Assembly: GCA_034665305.1 (NCBI GenBank)
Contig: JAXDFZ010000008.1
Span: forward strand, 1-64,000
DNA: 64,000 nucleotides
Direction of reading: 5' to 3'
Origin: DASXRU01 sp034665305
GTDB lineage: Bacteria; Acidobacteriota; Blastocatellia; Pyrinomonadales; Pyrinomonadaceae
Shown here: positions 53,931 to 61,234 of the stretch, in pieces
Layout of the letters: each line of letters starts with the position of its first letter
Position numbering within the stretch: the first letter of the stretch is position 1
The notes under the pieces: generated by a model
Databases searched by the model: none
Seen by the model: the letters and a program-made list of their open reading frames with translations, nothing else
What the model was told of the DNA's origin: nothing
Position numbers and translations under genes: made by a program

Positions 53931-53981
53931 CCAGTTGCGACCCGCTTATCGGCGGCGTCAGAGTACGAAAGCCCGCCCTGC

Positions 53982-54896
53982 GTGTCTGACCTCATTACCA
54001 TTCCGGCCTTCGCCAAATTCAATTGGACACTCCGCGTTCTGGGACGCCGGCCCGACGGCTATCATGAAATAGCCACGGCGCTTCAAACCATCAGTCTGCA
54101 CGACCGTCTGAGTTTCTCCCATTCACCGGATGGCGAAATCAGTTTCCGATGCGACGACCCGTCGTTACCCTCGGATCGTTCGAATCTGGTCAGCCGGGCC
54201 GCGCACGCGTTGAAGACGCAGTTCGCTGTGGCAGCAGGCGCGCGGATAAATCTGGAAAAACGAATTCCCATCGGCAGTGGGTTGGGAGGCGGTTCGTCGG
54301 ATGCAGCGATAACGCTGCTGGGATTGATGCGCCTTTGGAACCTGGAATCTAAACGGGACGAAATAATTGCACTCGCTGCCGGGATTGGCGCTGATGTACC
54401 TTTTTTTCTGCACGGCGGCACGGCCCTGGGAACAGGTACCGGAACAACGATCGAGATGCTGCCCGACGCACCTGAACAATCACTTCTGGTGTTGATGCCG
54501 AACGTTTCCGTGTCTACTAAAGCGGCATACGATTCGCTAAACGCGCCTGCCTTGACAACAGTTAATGGCGACACTATTCTTTCAAGTTCTCGCGAAGTCA
54601 GTGATTTTGATCTTTCAAACCCGGATCGGTTGCAAAACGATTTCCAAGCAGTGGTTATGCGCTCCCACGAGGAAATCGAACGGGCCCGCATAGCTTTGCT
54701 AAATGCCGGTGCGCGCACGGTGATGCTGGCAGGCAGCGGCGGCAGCATCTTTGGAGTTTTCGAAAATAGTGAAGCGCAAAAGCGCGCCCTTCAGGCAGTG
54801 AAGCTGGAAGCCGGTTGGCGCCTTTTTCCTTGTAAGACAATTGGACGTGAAGAGTATGCGAGGGAAGTAGGACAGACATTCCTGTCTGTACCGTGA
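53982..54896 (+). CDS. ispE: 4-diphosphocytidyl-2-C-methyl-D-erythritol kinase
   Basis: A GHMP kinase of the non-mevalonate isoprenoid pathway, 304 residues. Seen: the FAKFNWTLRVLGRRPDGYHEI start, the ATP loop PIGSGLGGGSSDAAITLLGL near 91-110, and the third motif VMLAGSGGSIFGVF near 247-260. Start is GTG 53982. The last eight residues (GQTFLSVP) are encoded by the left hairpin of a palindromic element at 54867-54949, so the C-terminus has been overwritten by a repeat insertion. The catalytic core is untouched. Confidence 0.94.
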   Translation: MSDLITIPAFAKFNWTLRVLGRRPDGYHEIATALQTISLHDRLSFSHSPDGEISFRCDDPSLPSDRSNLVSRAAHALKTQFAVAAGARINLEKRIPIGSGLGGGSSDAAITLLGLMRLWNLESKRDEIIALAAGIGADVPFFLHGGTALGTGTGTTIEMLPDAPEQSLLVLMPNVSVSTKAAYDSLNAPALTTVNGDTILSSSREVSDFDLSNPDRLQNDFQAVVMRSHEEIERARIALLNAGARTVMLAGSGGSIFGVFENSEAQKRALQAVKLEAGWRLFPCKTIGREEYAREVGQTFLSVP

Positions 54897-54949
54897 GCGC
54901 GAACTGTCCAACGGGACGAGATCAGGATAGACAGGAATGTCTGTCCCAC
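54867..54949. repeat. paired-hairpin (BIME/REP-like) element at the end of ispE
   Basis: Two facing copies: GTAGGACAGACATTCCTGTC at 54867-54886 and, on the minus strand, GTGGGACAGACATTCCTGTC ending at 54949, about 20-23 bp each. Each copy is itself a hairpin (GACAG-ACATTC-CTGTC). The GTAG tetramer at the hairpin foot is the mark of REP elements. It overlaps the ispE stop codon. Confidence 0.75.
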
Positions 54950-54959
54950 GACGGAACTT

Positions 54960-55034
54960 TGGGGCGTCGCCAAGTGGTAAGGCACCGGTCTTTGGATCCG
55001 GCATTCGTAGGTTCGAATCCTTCCGCCCCAGCCA
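54960..55034 (+). tRNA. tRNA-Gln (UUG)
   Basis: A 75-nt tRNA with encoded CCA. The acceptor stem TGGGGCG/CGCCCCA is perfect, the anticodon loop CTTTGGA gives anticodon TTG, and the T-loop is TTCGAAT. Two T-T mismatches are seen, at the end of the anticodon stem and in the T stem, so folding is a little weaker than usual. The gene sits between two palindromic elements. Confidence 0.9.
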
Positions 55035-55040
55035 AATGAA

Positions 55041-55104
55041 GTAGCACAGACTTCAGTCTGTGATTGCGCTTTGATTGCGAGCTGCACAGACTGACGTCTA
55101 CTAC
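55041..55104. repeat. paired-hairpin (BIME/REP-like) element between tRNA-Gln and prs
   Basis: Left GTAG-CACAGACTTCAGTCTGTG (55041-55062) and an inverted right copy, reading GTAGTAGACGTCAGTCTGTG on the minus strand from 55104. The hairpin tip ACTTCAGT is the same as in the 9.8/20.9/48.6-kb family. It ends six bases before the prs start codon. Confidence 0.75.
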
Positions 55105-55110
55105 TGACAT

Positions 55111-56058
55111 ATGAGCACGACGGGCGGCATCAAAATATTCTCAGGCAATGCGCACCCGGCGTTGTCGCAAGAGATATGTCATGAGTTGAGTTGCGACCCG
55201 GGTCGGGCGATGGCCGAGCGGTTTTCCGACGGCGAGTTCAATTTTCAGATCGACGAGAATGTGCGCGGCGGCGATGTCTTTATCATCCAGCCGACTTGCC
55301 CGCCGACCGACTCGAATTTGATGGAGTTGCTCGTGATGCTGGATGCGTTTCGACGCTCTTCGGCCGAACGGGTTACGGCAGTGATTCCGTATTACGGATA
55401 TGCCCGCTCCGACAAAAAGGACCGGCCGCGCGTTCCGATCTCAGCCAAGTTGGTCGCGAATCTGCTGACGATAGCCGGCGCGCAGCGGATACTGGCGATC
55501 GACCTGCACGCGGCTCAGATTCAGGGGTTCTTTGATATTCCGGTGGACCACCTTTATTCGGCGCCGGTGATGATTGGTTACTACCAGCAGAACCTGTTGC
55601 CGAAGCTAACGGTCGTCGCGCCGGATACCGGAGGCGCCGAACGCGCGCGCGCCTACGCCAAACGCCTCAATGCGGACCTGGCTCTGTGCGACAAACGGCG
55701 CGAGAAGGCAAACGTGGCCGAAGTAATGAACGTGGTCGGCGACGTGGATGGGCGTAGTTGCCTGATCGTCGACGACATGTGCGATACCGGGGGTTCGCTG
55801 ACCAAAGTCGCGAAAGCATTGAAGGAAAACGGCGCCGAACGCATCCATGCATGCTTTACGCACGCCGTGCTGTCGGGACGGGCGGTTGAGCACCTGGAAG
55901 CATCGGATATCGAGCAGATTGTGATAACCAACACGATCCCGCTGCACGACGCCGCTTGCGAATCGAAGAAAATTAAGGTACTAAGTATAGCGCCACTTTT
56001 GGCGAAAGCGATCAAGTCGATCCATGAAGAGACCAGCGTCTCTTCGCTCTTCGTGTAG
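55111..56058 (+). CDS. prs: ribose-phosphate pyrophosphokinase
   Basis: Makes PRPP from ribose 5-phosphate and ATP, the entry to nucleotide and His/Trp synthesis. 315 residues. Seen: IKIFSGNAHPALSQEI at the start, RFSDGEFNFQIDENVRGGDVFIIQ with the ribose/ATP region, YYGYARSDKKDRPRVPISAKL near 91-112, DLHAAQIQGFF near 131-141 and the PRPP loop CLIVDDMCDTGGSLTK near 217-232 (landmarks). The ATG lies directly after a palindromic element and no Shine-Dalgarno is visible. Confidence 0.97.
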   Translation: MSTTGGIKIFSGNAHPALSQEICHELSCDPGRAMAERFSDGEFNFQIDENVRGGDVFIIQPTCPPTDSNLMELLVMLDAFRRSSAERVTAVIPYYGYARSDKKDRPRVPISAKLVANLLTIAGAQRILAIDLHAAQIQGFFDIPVDHLYSAPVMIGYYQQNLLPKLTVVAPDTGGAERARAYAKRLNADLALCDKRREKANVAEVMNVVGDVDGRSCLIVDDMCDTGGSLTKVAKALKENGAERIHACFTHAVLSGRAVEHLEASDIEQIVITNTIPLHDAACESKKIKVLSIAPLLAKAIKSIHEETSVSSLFV

Positions 56059-56144
56059 GACAGAGCGATTCTGTCACCCGGGATGGGGAATACGGCATGA
56101 AGGGCAAACACTGATGGCTCGGGAAGTCCATCAGCGATCGGTTC

Positions 56145-56202
56145 TAAGTTAAGAGTTCAACCCTCAGGTTGGAAACAAGCTAAGGCTTGAACTCTCAACT
56201 TA
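56145..56202 (+). repeat. inverted repeat in the rplY leader
   Basis: TAAGTTAAGAGTTCAA (56145-56160) and TTGAACTCTCAACTTA (56187-56202) form a 16-bp stem with one mismatch around a 26-base loop, about 35 bases upstream of the L25 gene. A smaller hairpin (CTGATGG...CCATCAG) lies at 56111-56134. It could be a leader structure, or another repeat element. Confidence 0.6.
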
Positions 56203-56236
56203 TGAAACGGTCGCTGAATGTTTTAGGAAAGCGAAT

Positions 56237-56926
56237 ATGGCAGACAAAAAAGACATTAGGGTACGCGCCACGGTGCGCGATGGTCGGGGCAAAAACGATG
56301 CGCGCCGGGCGCGCCGGGACGGTCTGGTGCCGGTGACGATTTATGGTGGCGACGGCGGTACGGTTGCGGCGGCGGCTCCGTTGAAGGATTTAGCCGCTAT
56401 TTTGCGATCGGATTCCGGCCGCAATACGATTTTCACGCTCGATGTTGAAGGCGTGGGACCCAGCGAAGTGATGTTCCATGAGCGTCAGATCGATCCCATT
56501 CGCGGTCGCCTGATTCACGCGGACTTCCGCCGGCTGGTGGTCGGCGAGAAGATCGAGGTCACCGTACCGCTGCATCTGACCGGCGAACCTATCGGCGTCC
56601 GCGAGGAGCAGGGCGTGCTGGAGCAAATTCTGCGCGAGATCGAAATTCGTTGCGATCCACGCGATATCCCCGAATCAATTGACGCTGATGTGGCCCATCT
56701 CGGGGTCCACGACGTACTGCATATCTCTGATTTGAAGGTCGACGAAAAGATTGAAATCCTGGCGGCCCCCGACACGGTGGTGGCCACAGTTGGCTTCGTC
56801 AAGGAAGAAGTGGTCGAAGCGCCGGCTGCTGAGGCTGAAGGCGCCGCTGAGCCCGAATTGATAGGCAAGGGCAAGAAGGAAGACGAAGAGGGTGGCGGCG
56901 AACCCGACAAGGGCAAGAAGGAATGA
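56237..56926 (+). CDS. rplY: 50S ribosomal protein L25 (Ctc form)
   Basis: The long CTC form of L25, 229 residues, which binds 5S rRNA. The N-terminal L25 domain (about 5-95, including IRVRATVRDGRGKNDARRARRDGLVPVTIYGG as landmark) is followed by a beta-rich Ctc domain (about 100-190). The C-terminal 35 residues are an acidic/lysine-rich extension (EGAAEPELIGKGKKEDEEGG). Followed by pth, the classical neighbour of rplY. Confidence 0.95.
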   Translation: MADKKDIRVRATVRDGRGKNDARRARRDGLVPVTIYGGDGGTVAAAAPLKDLAAILRSDSGRNTIFTLDVEGVGPSEVMFHERQIDPIRGRLIHADFRRLVVGEKIEVTVPLHLTGEPIGVREEQGVLEQILREIEIRCDPRDIPESIDADVAHLGVHDVLHISDLKVDEKIEILAAPDTVVATVGFVKEEVVEAPAAEAEGAAEPELIGKGKKEDEEGGGEPDKGKKE

Positions 56927-57011
56927 GCCGATTGCGGAACGCGGATTTCAGATTGAGGATTTCCGCATCGTACAAATCTGCATTCAGCAATCCGCAGGCT
57001 GAAATCGTCAC

Positions 57012-57575
57012 ATGCGTTTCGTAGTTGGTTTGGGCAATCCCGGCGCGGAGTACGAATGGTCGCGCCACAACCTGGGTTTCATGCTCATTGACAGGATTGC
57101 GGCGGACGCGGGCGCGCAATTGAAACGGCGGGAGTGTCAGGCGTTGGTCGCCGGCGCCGTGGTTGCGGGTGAAAAGGTCATGCTGGTTAAGCCGCAGACC
57201 TACATGAATCTGAGCGGTGAAACGCTCAAATGCCTGCGAACGAAATACGGATCCGACGCCGGCGCGGAAAAAGTAATCGTAATCAGCGATGACTTAGCTC
57301 TGCCGCTGGGCAGCATTCGCATCCGGCCGCGCGGCAGTGCCGGAGGGCACAACGGTTTGAAGTCGATAATCGCCGCCCTGGGTTCGGATGAATTCACGCG
57401 GCTAAGAATTGGCATCCAGCCGGATCACGAAATTGGCGATACGAAGAGCTTCGTGCTGGACGCGATTCCGCGCAGCCAGCGGCAGCAAGTGGAAGAAGTC
57501 CTGGCCCGTAGCGCCGAGGCGCTGCAGGTAGTTTTGCGAGACGGAGTCGACCAGGCGATGTCTTTGTATAACTGA
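57012..57575 (+). CDS. pth: peptidyl-tRNA hydrolase
   Basis: Recycles peptidyl-tRNA that falls off the ribosome. 187 residues. Seen: FVVGLGNPGAEYEWSRHNLGF with the catalytic His18, LVKPQTYMNLSGE near 60-72 and the RGSAGGHNGLKSII loop near 108-121, all standard. Between rplY and pth there is a short spacer with GATTTCAGATTG-like inverted motifs (56937-57005). Confidence 0.97.
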   Translation: MRFVVGLGNPGAEYEWSRHNLGFMLIDRIAADAGAQLKRRECQALVAGAVVAGEKVMLVKPQTYMNLSGETLKCLRTKYGSDAGAEKVIVISDDLALPLGSIRIRPRGSAGGHNGLKSIIAALGSDEFTRLRIGIQPDHEIGDTKSFVLDAIPRSQRQQVEEVLARSAEALQVVLRDGVDQAMSLYN

Positions 57576-57603
57576 ACGATAGATTAAGACCGGAGGAGTT
57601 GTT

Positions 57604-58035
57604 TTGGCAGCAAATAGAGTTTACGAAGTAATGTTCATCATCGATGCGGACGCCCCGGATGATGAAGTCGCGCAACTGAGCGAAGGCTTTCAGCGCATCA
57701 TCACGGATCAGGGTGGCACGATCACGAAAGCGGAAGTGATGGGCAAGCGCCGTTTGGCCTATCCCATCGGCCGCAAGAACGAAGGCACCTACATCCTGCT
57801 GGAGATCGAAGGCAGCGGCAGCGAGATCGCCGAGCTGGAGCGCCGCATGCGTGTCAACGATCGCATCATGCGCTACATCACGGTGCGCGTTGATGAGGAT
57901 CGCCGCCGCGCCGAGAAGTTTGCAGCGAAGCGCGCGCGCAAGGCCGCGAAGCGTCCGGGCAATCAAAAGTCCGAGCCAGCGCCGGTCGCAGCCGCGGCCC
58001 CGTCGGCGCCGGCAGCAGCTTTTGACGAAGCTTAA
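57604..58035 (+). CDS. rpsF: 30S ribosomal protein S6
   Basis: 143 residues, S6 of the small subunit. It begins ANRVYEVMFIIDADA and contains GKRRLAYPIGRKNEGTYILLEIEG and RVNDRIMRYITVRVDED (landmarks), typical of S6, with a C-terminal extension rich in Ala, Lys and Pro. The start is TTG 57604, eight bases after a strong GGAGGAG; no ATG fits. First of rpsF-rpsR-rplI, but a palindromic element lies between it and rpsR. Confidence 0.95.
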   Translation: MAANRVYEVMFIIDADAPDDEVAQLSEGFQRIITDQGGTITKAEVMGKRRLAYPIGRKNEGTYILLEIEGSGSEIAELERRMRVNDRIMRYITVRVDEDRRRAEKFAAKRARKAAKRPGNQKSEPAPVAAAAPSAPAAAFDEA

Positions 58036-58040
58036 GATCT

Positions 58041-58112
58041 GTAACGCAAACTGTCAGTTTGCGATGCGATAGCGCGGAGTATAGAAGTCGCAAACTAACA
58101 GTTTGCGTTAAC
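58041..58112. repeat. paired-hairpin element between rpsF and rpsR
   Basis: GTAACGCAAACTGTCAGTTT (start 58041) and the inverted GTTAACGCAAACTGTTAGTT (reverse complement, ending 58112) form 24-25 bp inverted ends, each a small hairpin (CGCAAACTG / CAGTTTGCG). The spacer is about 24 bases. It interrupts a ribosomal-protein operon. Confidence 0.75.
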
Positions 58113-58135
58113 GAGAGAGAAGGTTAGAGGAAAGT

Positions 58136-58453
58136 ATGTCAAGTAATTACGACGATCGGGAAAGCCGCTTTGATAGCCGGTTTGAACGCGATTACGACGG
58201 AGATTCGCGCGGTGGGCGCGGCGGGCGTGGCGGTGGCCGGCGCATGCACCGGCGTAAGATTTGCCGCTTCTGCATTGAGAAGACGGATTTGATCGACTTC
58301 AAGGATGTGAAGCTGCTGCAAAACTACATTCCGGAGCGGGGCAAGATTGTGCCGCGCCGGATTTCCGGTTCGTGTGCGACACACCAGCGCATGCTGGCTG
58401 AAGCAATCAAGCGCGCGCGCAACATTGCGCTGCTGCCGTACGCCGCCGACTAG
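58136..58453 (+). CDS. rpsR: 30S ribosomal protein S18
   Basis: 105 residues. The conserved S18 core (KICRFCIEKTDLIDFKDVKLLQNYI and RISGSCATHQRMLAEAIKRARNIALLPY as landmarks) follows an unusual N-terminal 30-residue extension rich in Asp, Arg and Gly (SRGGRGGRGGGRRMHRR). S18 sits next to S6 in the platform of the small subunit. ATG preceded by AGAGGAAAG. Confidence 0.95.
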   Translation: MSSNYDDRESRFDSRFERDYDGDSRGGRGGRGGGRRMHRRKICRFCIEKTDLIDFKDVKLLQNYIPERGKIVPRRISGSCATHQRMLAEAIKRARNIALLPYAAD

Positions 58454-58470
58454 AACAGAGGATTATTACG

Positions 58471-59001
58471 ATGCCACATAAAAAGATTCTGTTGCGCGAA
58501 GATATTGAAGACCTGGGAGCGCGCGGTGAAGTAGTTCGCGTTAAATCCGGATACGCGCGCAACTACCTTTTGCCGCGCAAGCTGGCGGTCGAAGCCACCG
58601 CCAGTAACGTCAAGCAGATTGAGTCGGAGCGCGCTGCGTTATTGAAGCGTGAAGCAAAAGATCGCGCCGGCGCCGAGGCGCAAGCGCAGCAAATGCGTTC
58701 GCTTAGTTTGACCTTTGAACGGAAAATCGGCGAGCAGGGAATGCTCTATGGCTCAGTGACATCAATGGATGTCGTCCAGGCGTTGAAGGACCAGGGATAC
58801 GAAATCGATCGCCGTCGCATCACGCTGAAAGAGCCACTCAAGACGCCGGGCGAGTTTACCGTCCCCGTGCGCTTGCATCGCGAGGTCGTGATTGATCTGC
58901 CCGTGAAGATCACCGGCGAAGGTGGCGGGGAAGAAGCTGCTCCCGCAGCGCCGCCGGCAAACGAAACGGTAGAGTCCGCGACTCAAGATGACGCGGCGTA
59001 A
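58471..59001 (+). CDS. rplI: 50S ribosomal protein L9
   Basis: 176 residues. The N-terminal domain with ILLREDIEDLGARGEVVRVKSGYARNYLLPRKLA (landmark near 5-38) is typical of L9. A connecting helix and the C-terminal domain (about 80-150) follow, then an acidic tail (about 155-176). It follows rpsR by 17 bases in the usual order. Confidence 0.96.
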   Translation: MPHKKILLREDIEDLGARGEVVRVKSGYARNYLLPRKLAVEATASNVKQIESERAALLKREAKDRAGAEAQAQQMRSLSLTFERKIGEQGMLYGSVTSMDVVQALKDQGYEIDRRRITLKEPLKTPGEFTVPVRLHREVVIDLPVKITGEGGGEEAAPAAPPANETVESATQDDAA

Positions 59002-59002
59002 A

Positions 59003-59255
59003 GGCCGCCTGAGCCTGCGAAACAGGCGATAGCATAAAGCCTGCGGCGTGAGCCCCAGGGAAAAGTCACAAGTAGTGACCCAAGCCCGCGAAGCGGGCGA
59101 CAGTGGATTCCAGACTTGAGTTTTTAGTAACCGCTGTTGGCCGCTTCGCGGGCTTTGGTGTGTTTGGGAGGTGTCTCTTCCTGGGGTTCCGCTTCGCTTC
59201 ACCCGAGGCTCTATGCTGTCGGCTGCTTCGCAGGCTAAGGCTTCGCCCGCGTTGT
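59003..59255. repeat. composite inverted repeat between rplI and dnaB
   Basis: The left part (59003-59112: GCCTGAGCCTGCGAAACAGG...GCGTGAGCCCCAGG) and right part (59138-59255: CCTGGGGTTCCGCTTCGC...GCTTCGCAGGCTAAGGC) are inverted copies, with inner arms AAGCCCGCGAAGCGGGCGAC and GGCCGCTTCGCGGGCTT. No coding capacity. From 59256 to 59546 I see only one small stem (GCGGTG...CACCGC, 59505-59531) and no gene; the dnaB promoter must lie there but was not identified. Confidence 0.65.
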
Positions 59256-59546
59256 CGCGAGCTTAATTTTGGAGACGCTCTGCAACGGTATTGAGATTTG
59301 GTAGCGATCCTTGTGAAAAATCCCAACGATAACTTTATGTGACCATTGCCTTAACACGGCCCTTCCCGGCTAATGGATGTTTCCGTTGTATATTCACGCG
59401 CGCTGAATCGGCGGTCTTTCCACTTTGTATCGAATGGACATCATTTGGGGAGCGGCGTTTACAGAGTAGCCCAGCAACTAATATCACTGGTAAATCAATC
59501 CAAAGCGGTGTCGCGCTGCGCTTGCCACCGCACTCCAAATTAAACC

Positions 59547-60974
59547 ATGGCCACCCCGGATCCTGTACGCGACAAACTCTTCGAGCGGCCGCTGCCGAAT
59601 AGCCCGGAAACTGAGCGCGCGATTCTGGGCGCCGTGATTCTCGACAACGCCCTAATCAGCCAGGCCATTGAGTTGGTCAAGCCGGAAGACTTTTACGTCC
59701 CTTCGCATCGCCGCGTGTTTCTGGCAATGGTGGCGCTCTTCGAACGAGGCACCGACATCAATCCGATCCTGATCGCCGAAGAGTTGCGGCGTGACGACGC
59801 GCTCGAAGGCGTCGGCGGCATGAGTTTTCTCACTAACCTGACTTACGGCCTGCCGCACGTCACCGGCATTGCGCAGTACGCCAAGGTCGTGCGGGGCAAA
59901 TCCCTTCTACGCCAACTGGTAAAAGCCGCGAACAAGATCACCAACGAAGCGCTCGAAGAACAGGATGAACCGGAAGTGATTCTGGACCATTCTGAACACG
60001 CGATTTTCGCGCTCGCCGACGAACGCATCCGGCAGGGCTTTGAACATATCAAGCCCGTTGCCGATCGCGTGCTGGAAAAGGTCGAAGCCATGCAGGGCCG
60101 GGCCGTCGTGCTGACGGGTCTGACGACGGGCTTCCGCGATCTGGACGCTTTGACTTCCGGGTTGCAGCCCGCGGAGCTGATTGTTATCGCCGCTCGTCCA
60201 TCGATGGGAAAAACCAGCCTCGCGTTGACCCTCGCGCAGCATGCCGCTATCCAGGCCCAGGCAGTCGTCGGCGTTTTTTCGCTGGAAATGTCTTCTGAAT
60301 CACTGGCAATGCGCATGCTTTGCTCCGAAGCGAACGTCGACGCGCAAAAGTTCCGCAGCGGTTTTCTTTCGCGCGAGGAATGGACGCGCCTGGCGGCCAG
60401 TATGGGAAAACTTGCCGAAGCGAGAATCTATATTGACGACACTCCGGCGATTACGGTTCTGGAGTTAAGAGCGAAAGCCCGGCGGTTGTTAGTCGAACAG
60501 AAGAAACTCGATCTGATCATCGTGGACTACCTGCAGTTGATGTCGGGTTCGAGTGGACGTTTTGAATCGCGCCAGCAGGAAGTTTCGCAGATTTCCCGCG
60601 AGCTGAAATCAGTGGCCAAGGAATTGAACATTCCGTTGGTGGCGCTGTCACAGTTGTCGCGCGCACCGGAGAATCGCACTGACCACCGGCCGCAGCTCGC
60701 GGACTTGCGCGAATCAGGAGCCATCGAGCAGGACGCCGACCTGGTCGCCTTCATCTATCGCGAAGAGCAATACAACCGCACGGAAGAAAACAAGAACATT
60801 GCCGAACTAATTCTGGCAAAGCAACGCAACGGTCCCACCGGTACGAGCTATCTCGCGTTCATAAGCCAGTTTGCGAAATTCGCCGATCTGGATCGCGACG
60901 ACCTCGGTCCCTACCTCAGCAGTTTCAGCCGCTCGTCATCCTCAGGGCGTGGACAACGATCCTCCGACGGCTGA
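59547..60974 (+). CDS. dnaB: replicative DNA helicase DnaB
   Basis: The hexameric 5'-3' helicase of the replication fork, 475 residues. The N-terminal DnaB domain (about 12-115: LPNSPETERAILGAVILDN as landmark) is followed by the RecA-like domain with Walker A ARPSMGKTSLAL near 218-229, Walker B LIIVDYLQLM, and the DHRPQLADLRESGAIEQDADLVAFIYREE segment. The C-terminal 20 residues are Ser/Arg-rich. It stands next to rplI as in many bacteria, though separated by a repeat region. Confidence 0.97.
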   Translation: MATPDPVRDKLFERPLPNSPETERAILGAVILDNALISQAIELVKPEDFYVPSHRRVFLAMVALFERGTDINPILIAEELRRDDALEGVGGMSFLTNLTYGLPHVTGIAQYAKVVRGKSLLRQLVKAANKITNEALEEQDEPEVILDHSEHAIFALADERIRQGFEHIKPVADRVLEKVEAMQGRAVVLTGLTTGFRDLDALTSGLQPAELIVIAARPSMGKTSLALTLAQHAAIQAQAVVGVFSLEMSSESLAMRMLCSEANVDAQKFRSGFLSREEWTRLAASMGKLAEARIYIDDTPAITVLELRAKARRLLVEQKKLDLIIVDYLQLMSGSSGRFESRQQEVSQISRELKSVAKELNIPLVALSQLSRAPENRTDHRPQLADLRESGAIEQDADLVAFIYREEQYNRTEENKNIAELILAKQRNGPTGTSYLAFISQFAKFADLDRDDLGPYLSSFSRSSSSGRGQRSSDG

Positions 60975-60987
60975 TTGAGTCAGACTA

Positions 60988-61094
60988 AAGAGCGGGGGCA
61001 AGCCGCCCTTCCTTACTGCAGGTATTCGATGTTGAATCCCAGGTTCAACGTCAACTACTTGCAGTCACGAAGGGCGGCTTGCCCCCGCTCTTTT
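60988..61094. repeat. long perfect-arm hairpin downstream of dnaB
   Basis: Left arm AAAGAGCGGGGGCAAGCCGC (starts 60988, about 36 bp in all) and right arm ...GCGGCTTGCCCCCGCTCTTT (ends 61094) pair with only a few mismatches near the loop. A second small palindrome, GGGCGGGACGCCC, follows at 61101-61113. No coding capacity. It may also terminate dnaB transcription, since TTTTAAAAA follows. Confidence 0.8.
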
Positions 61095-61234
61095 AAAAAG
61101 GGCGGGACGCCCGTGGTCCCAGTGCCGAGTTTGAGTGATACCACTTTTCTATTCCTTGGGAACCTTGGCTTTTATGGTGTTACACTTGGCCCCGCCGTAG
61201 CTAGCCCGGAATCGCGATTTTAAGACTATCGCGC

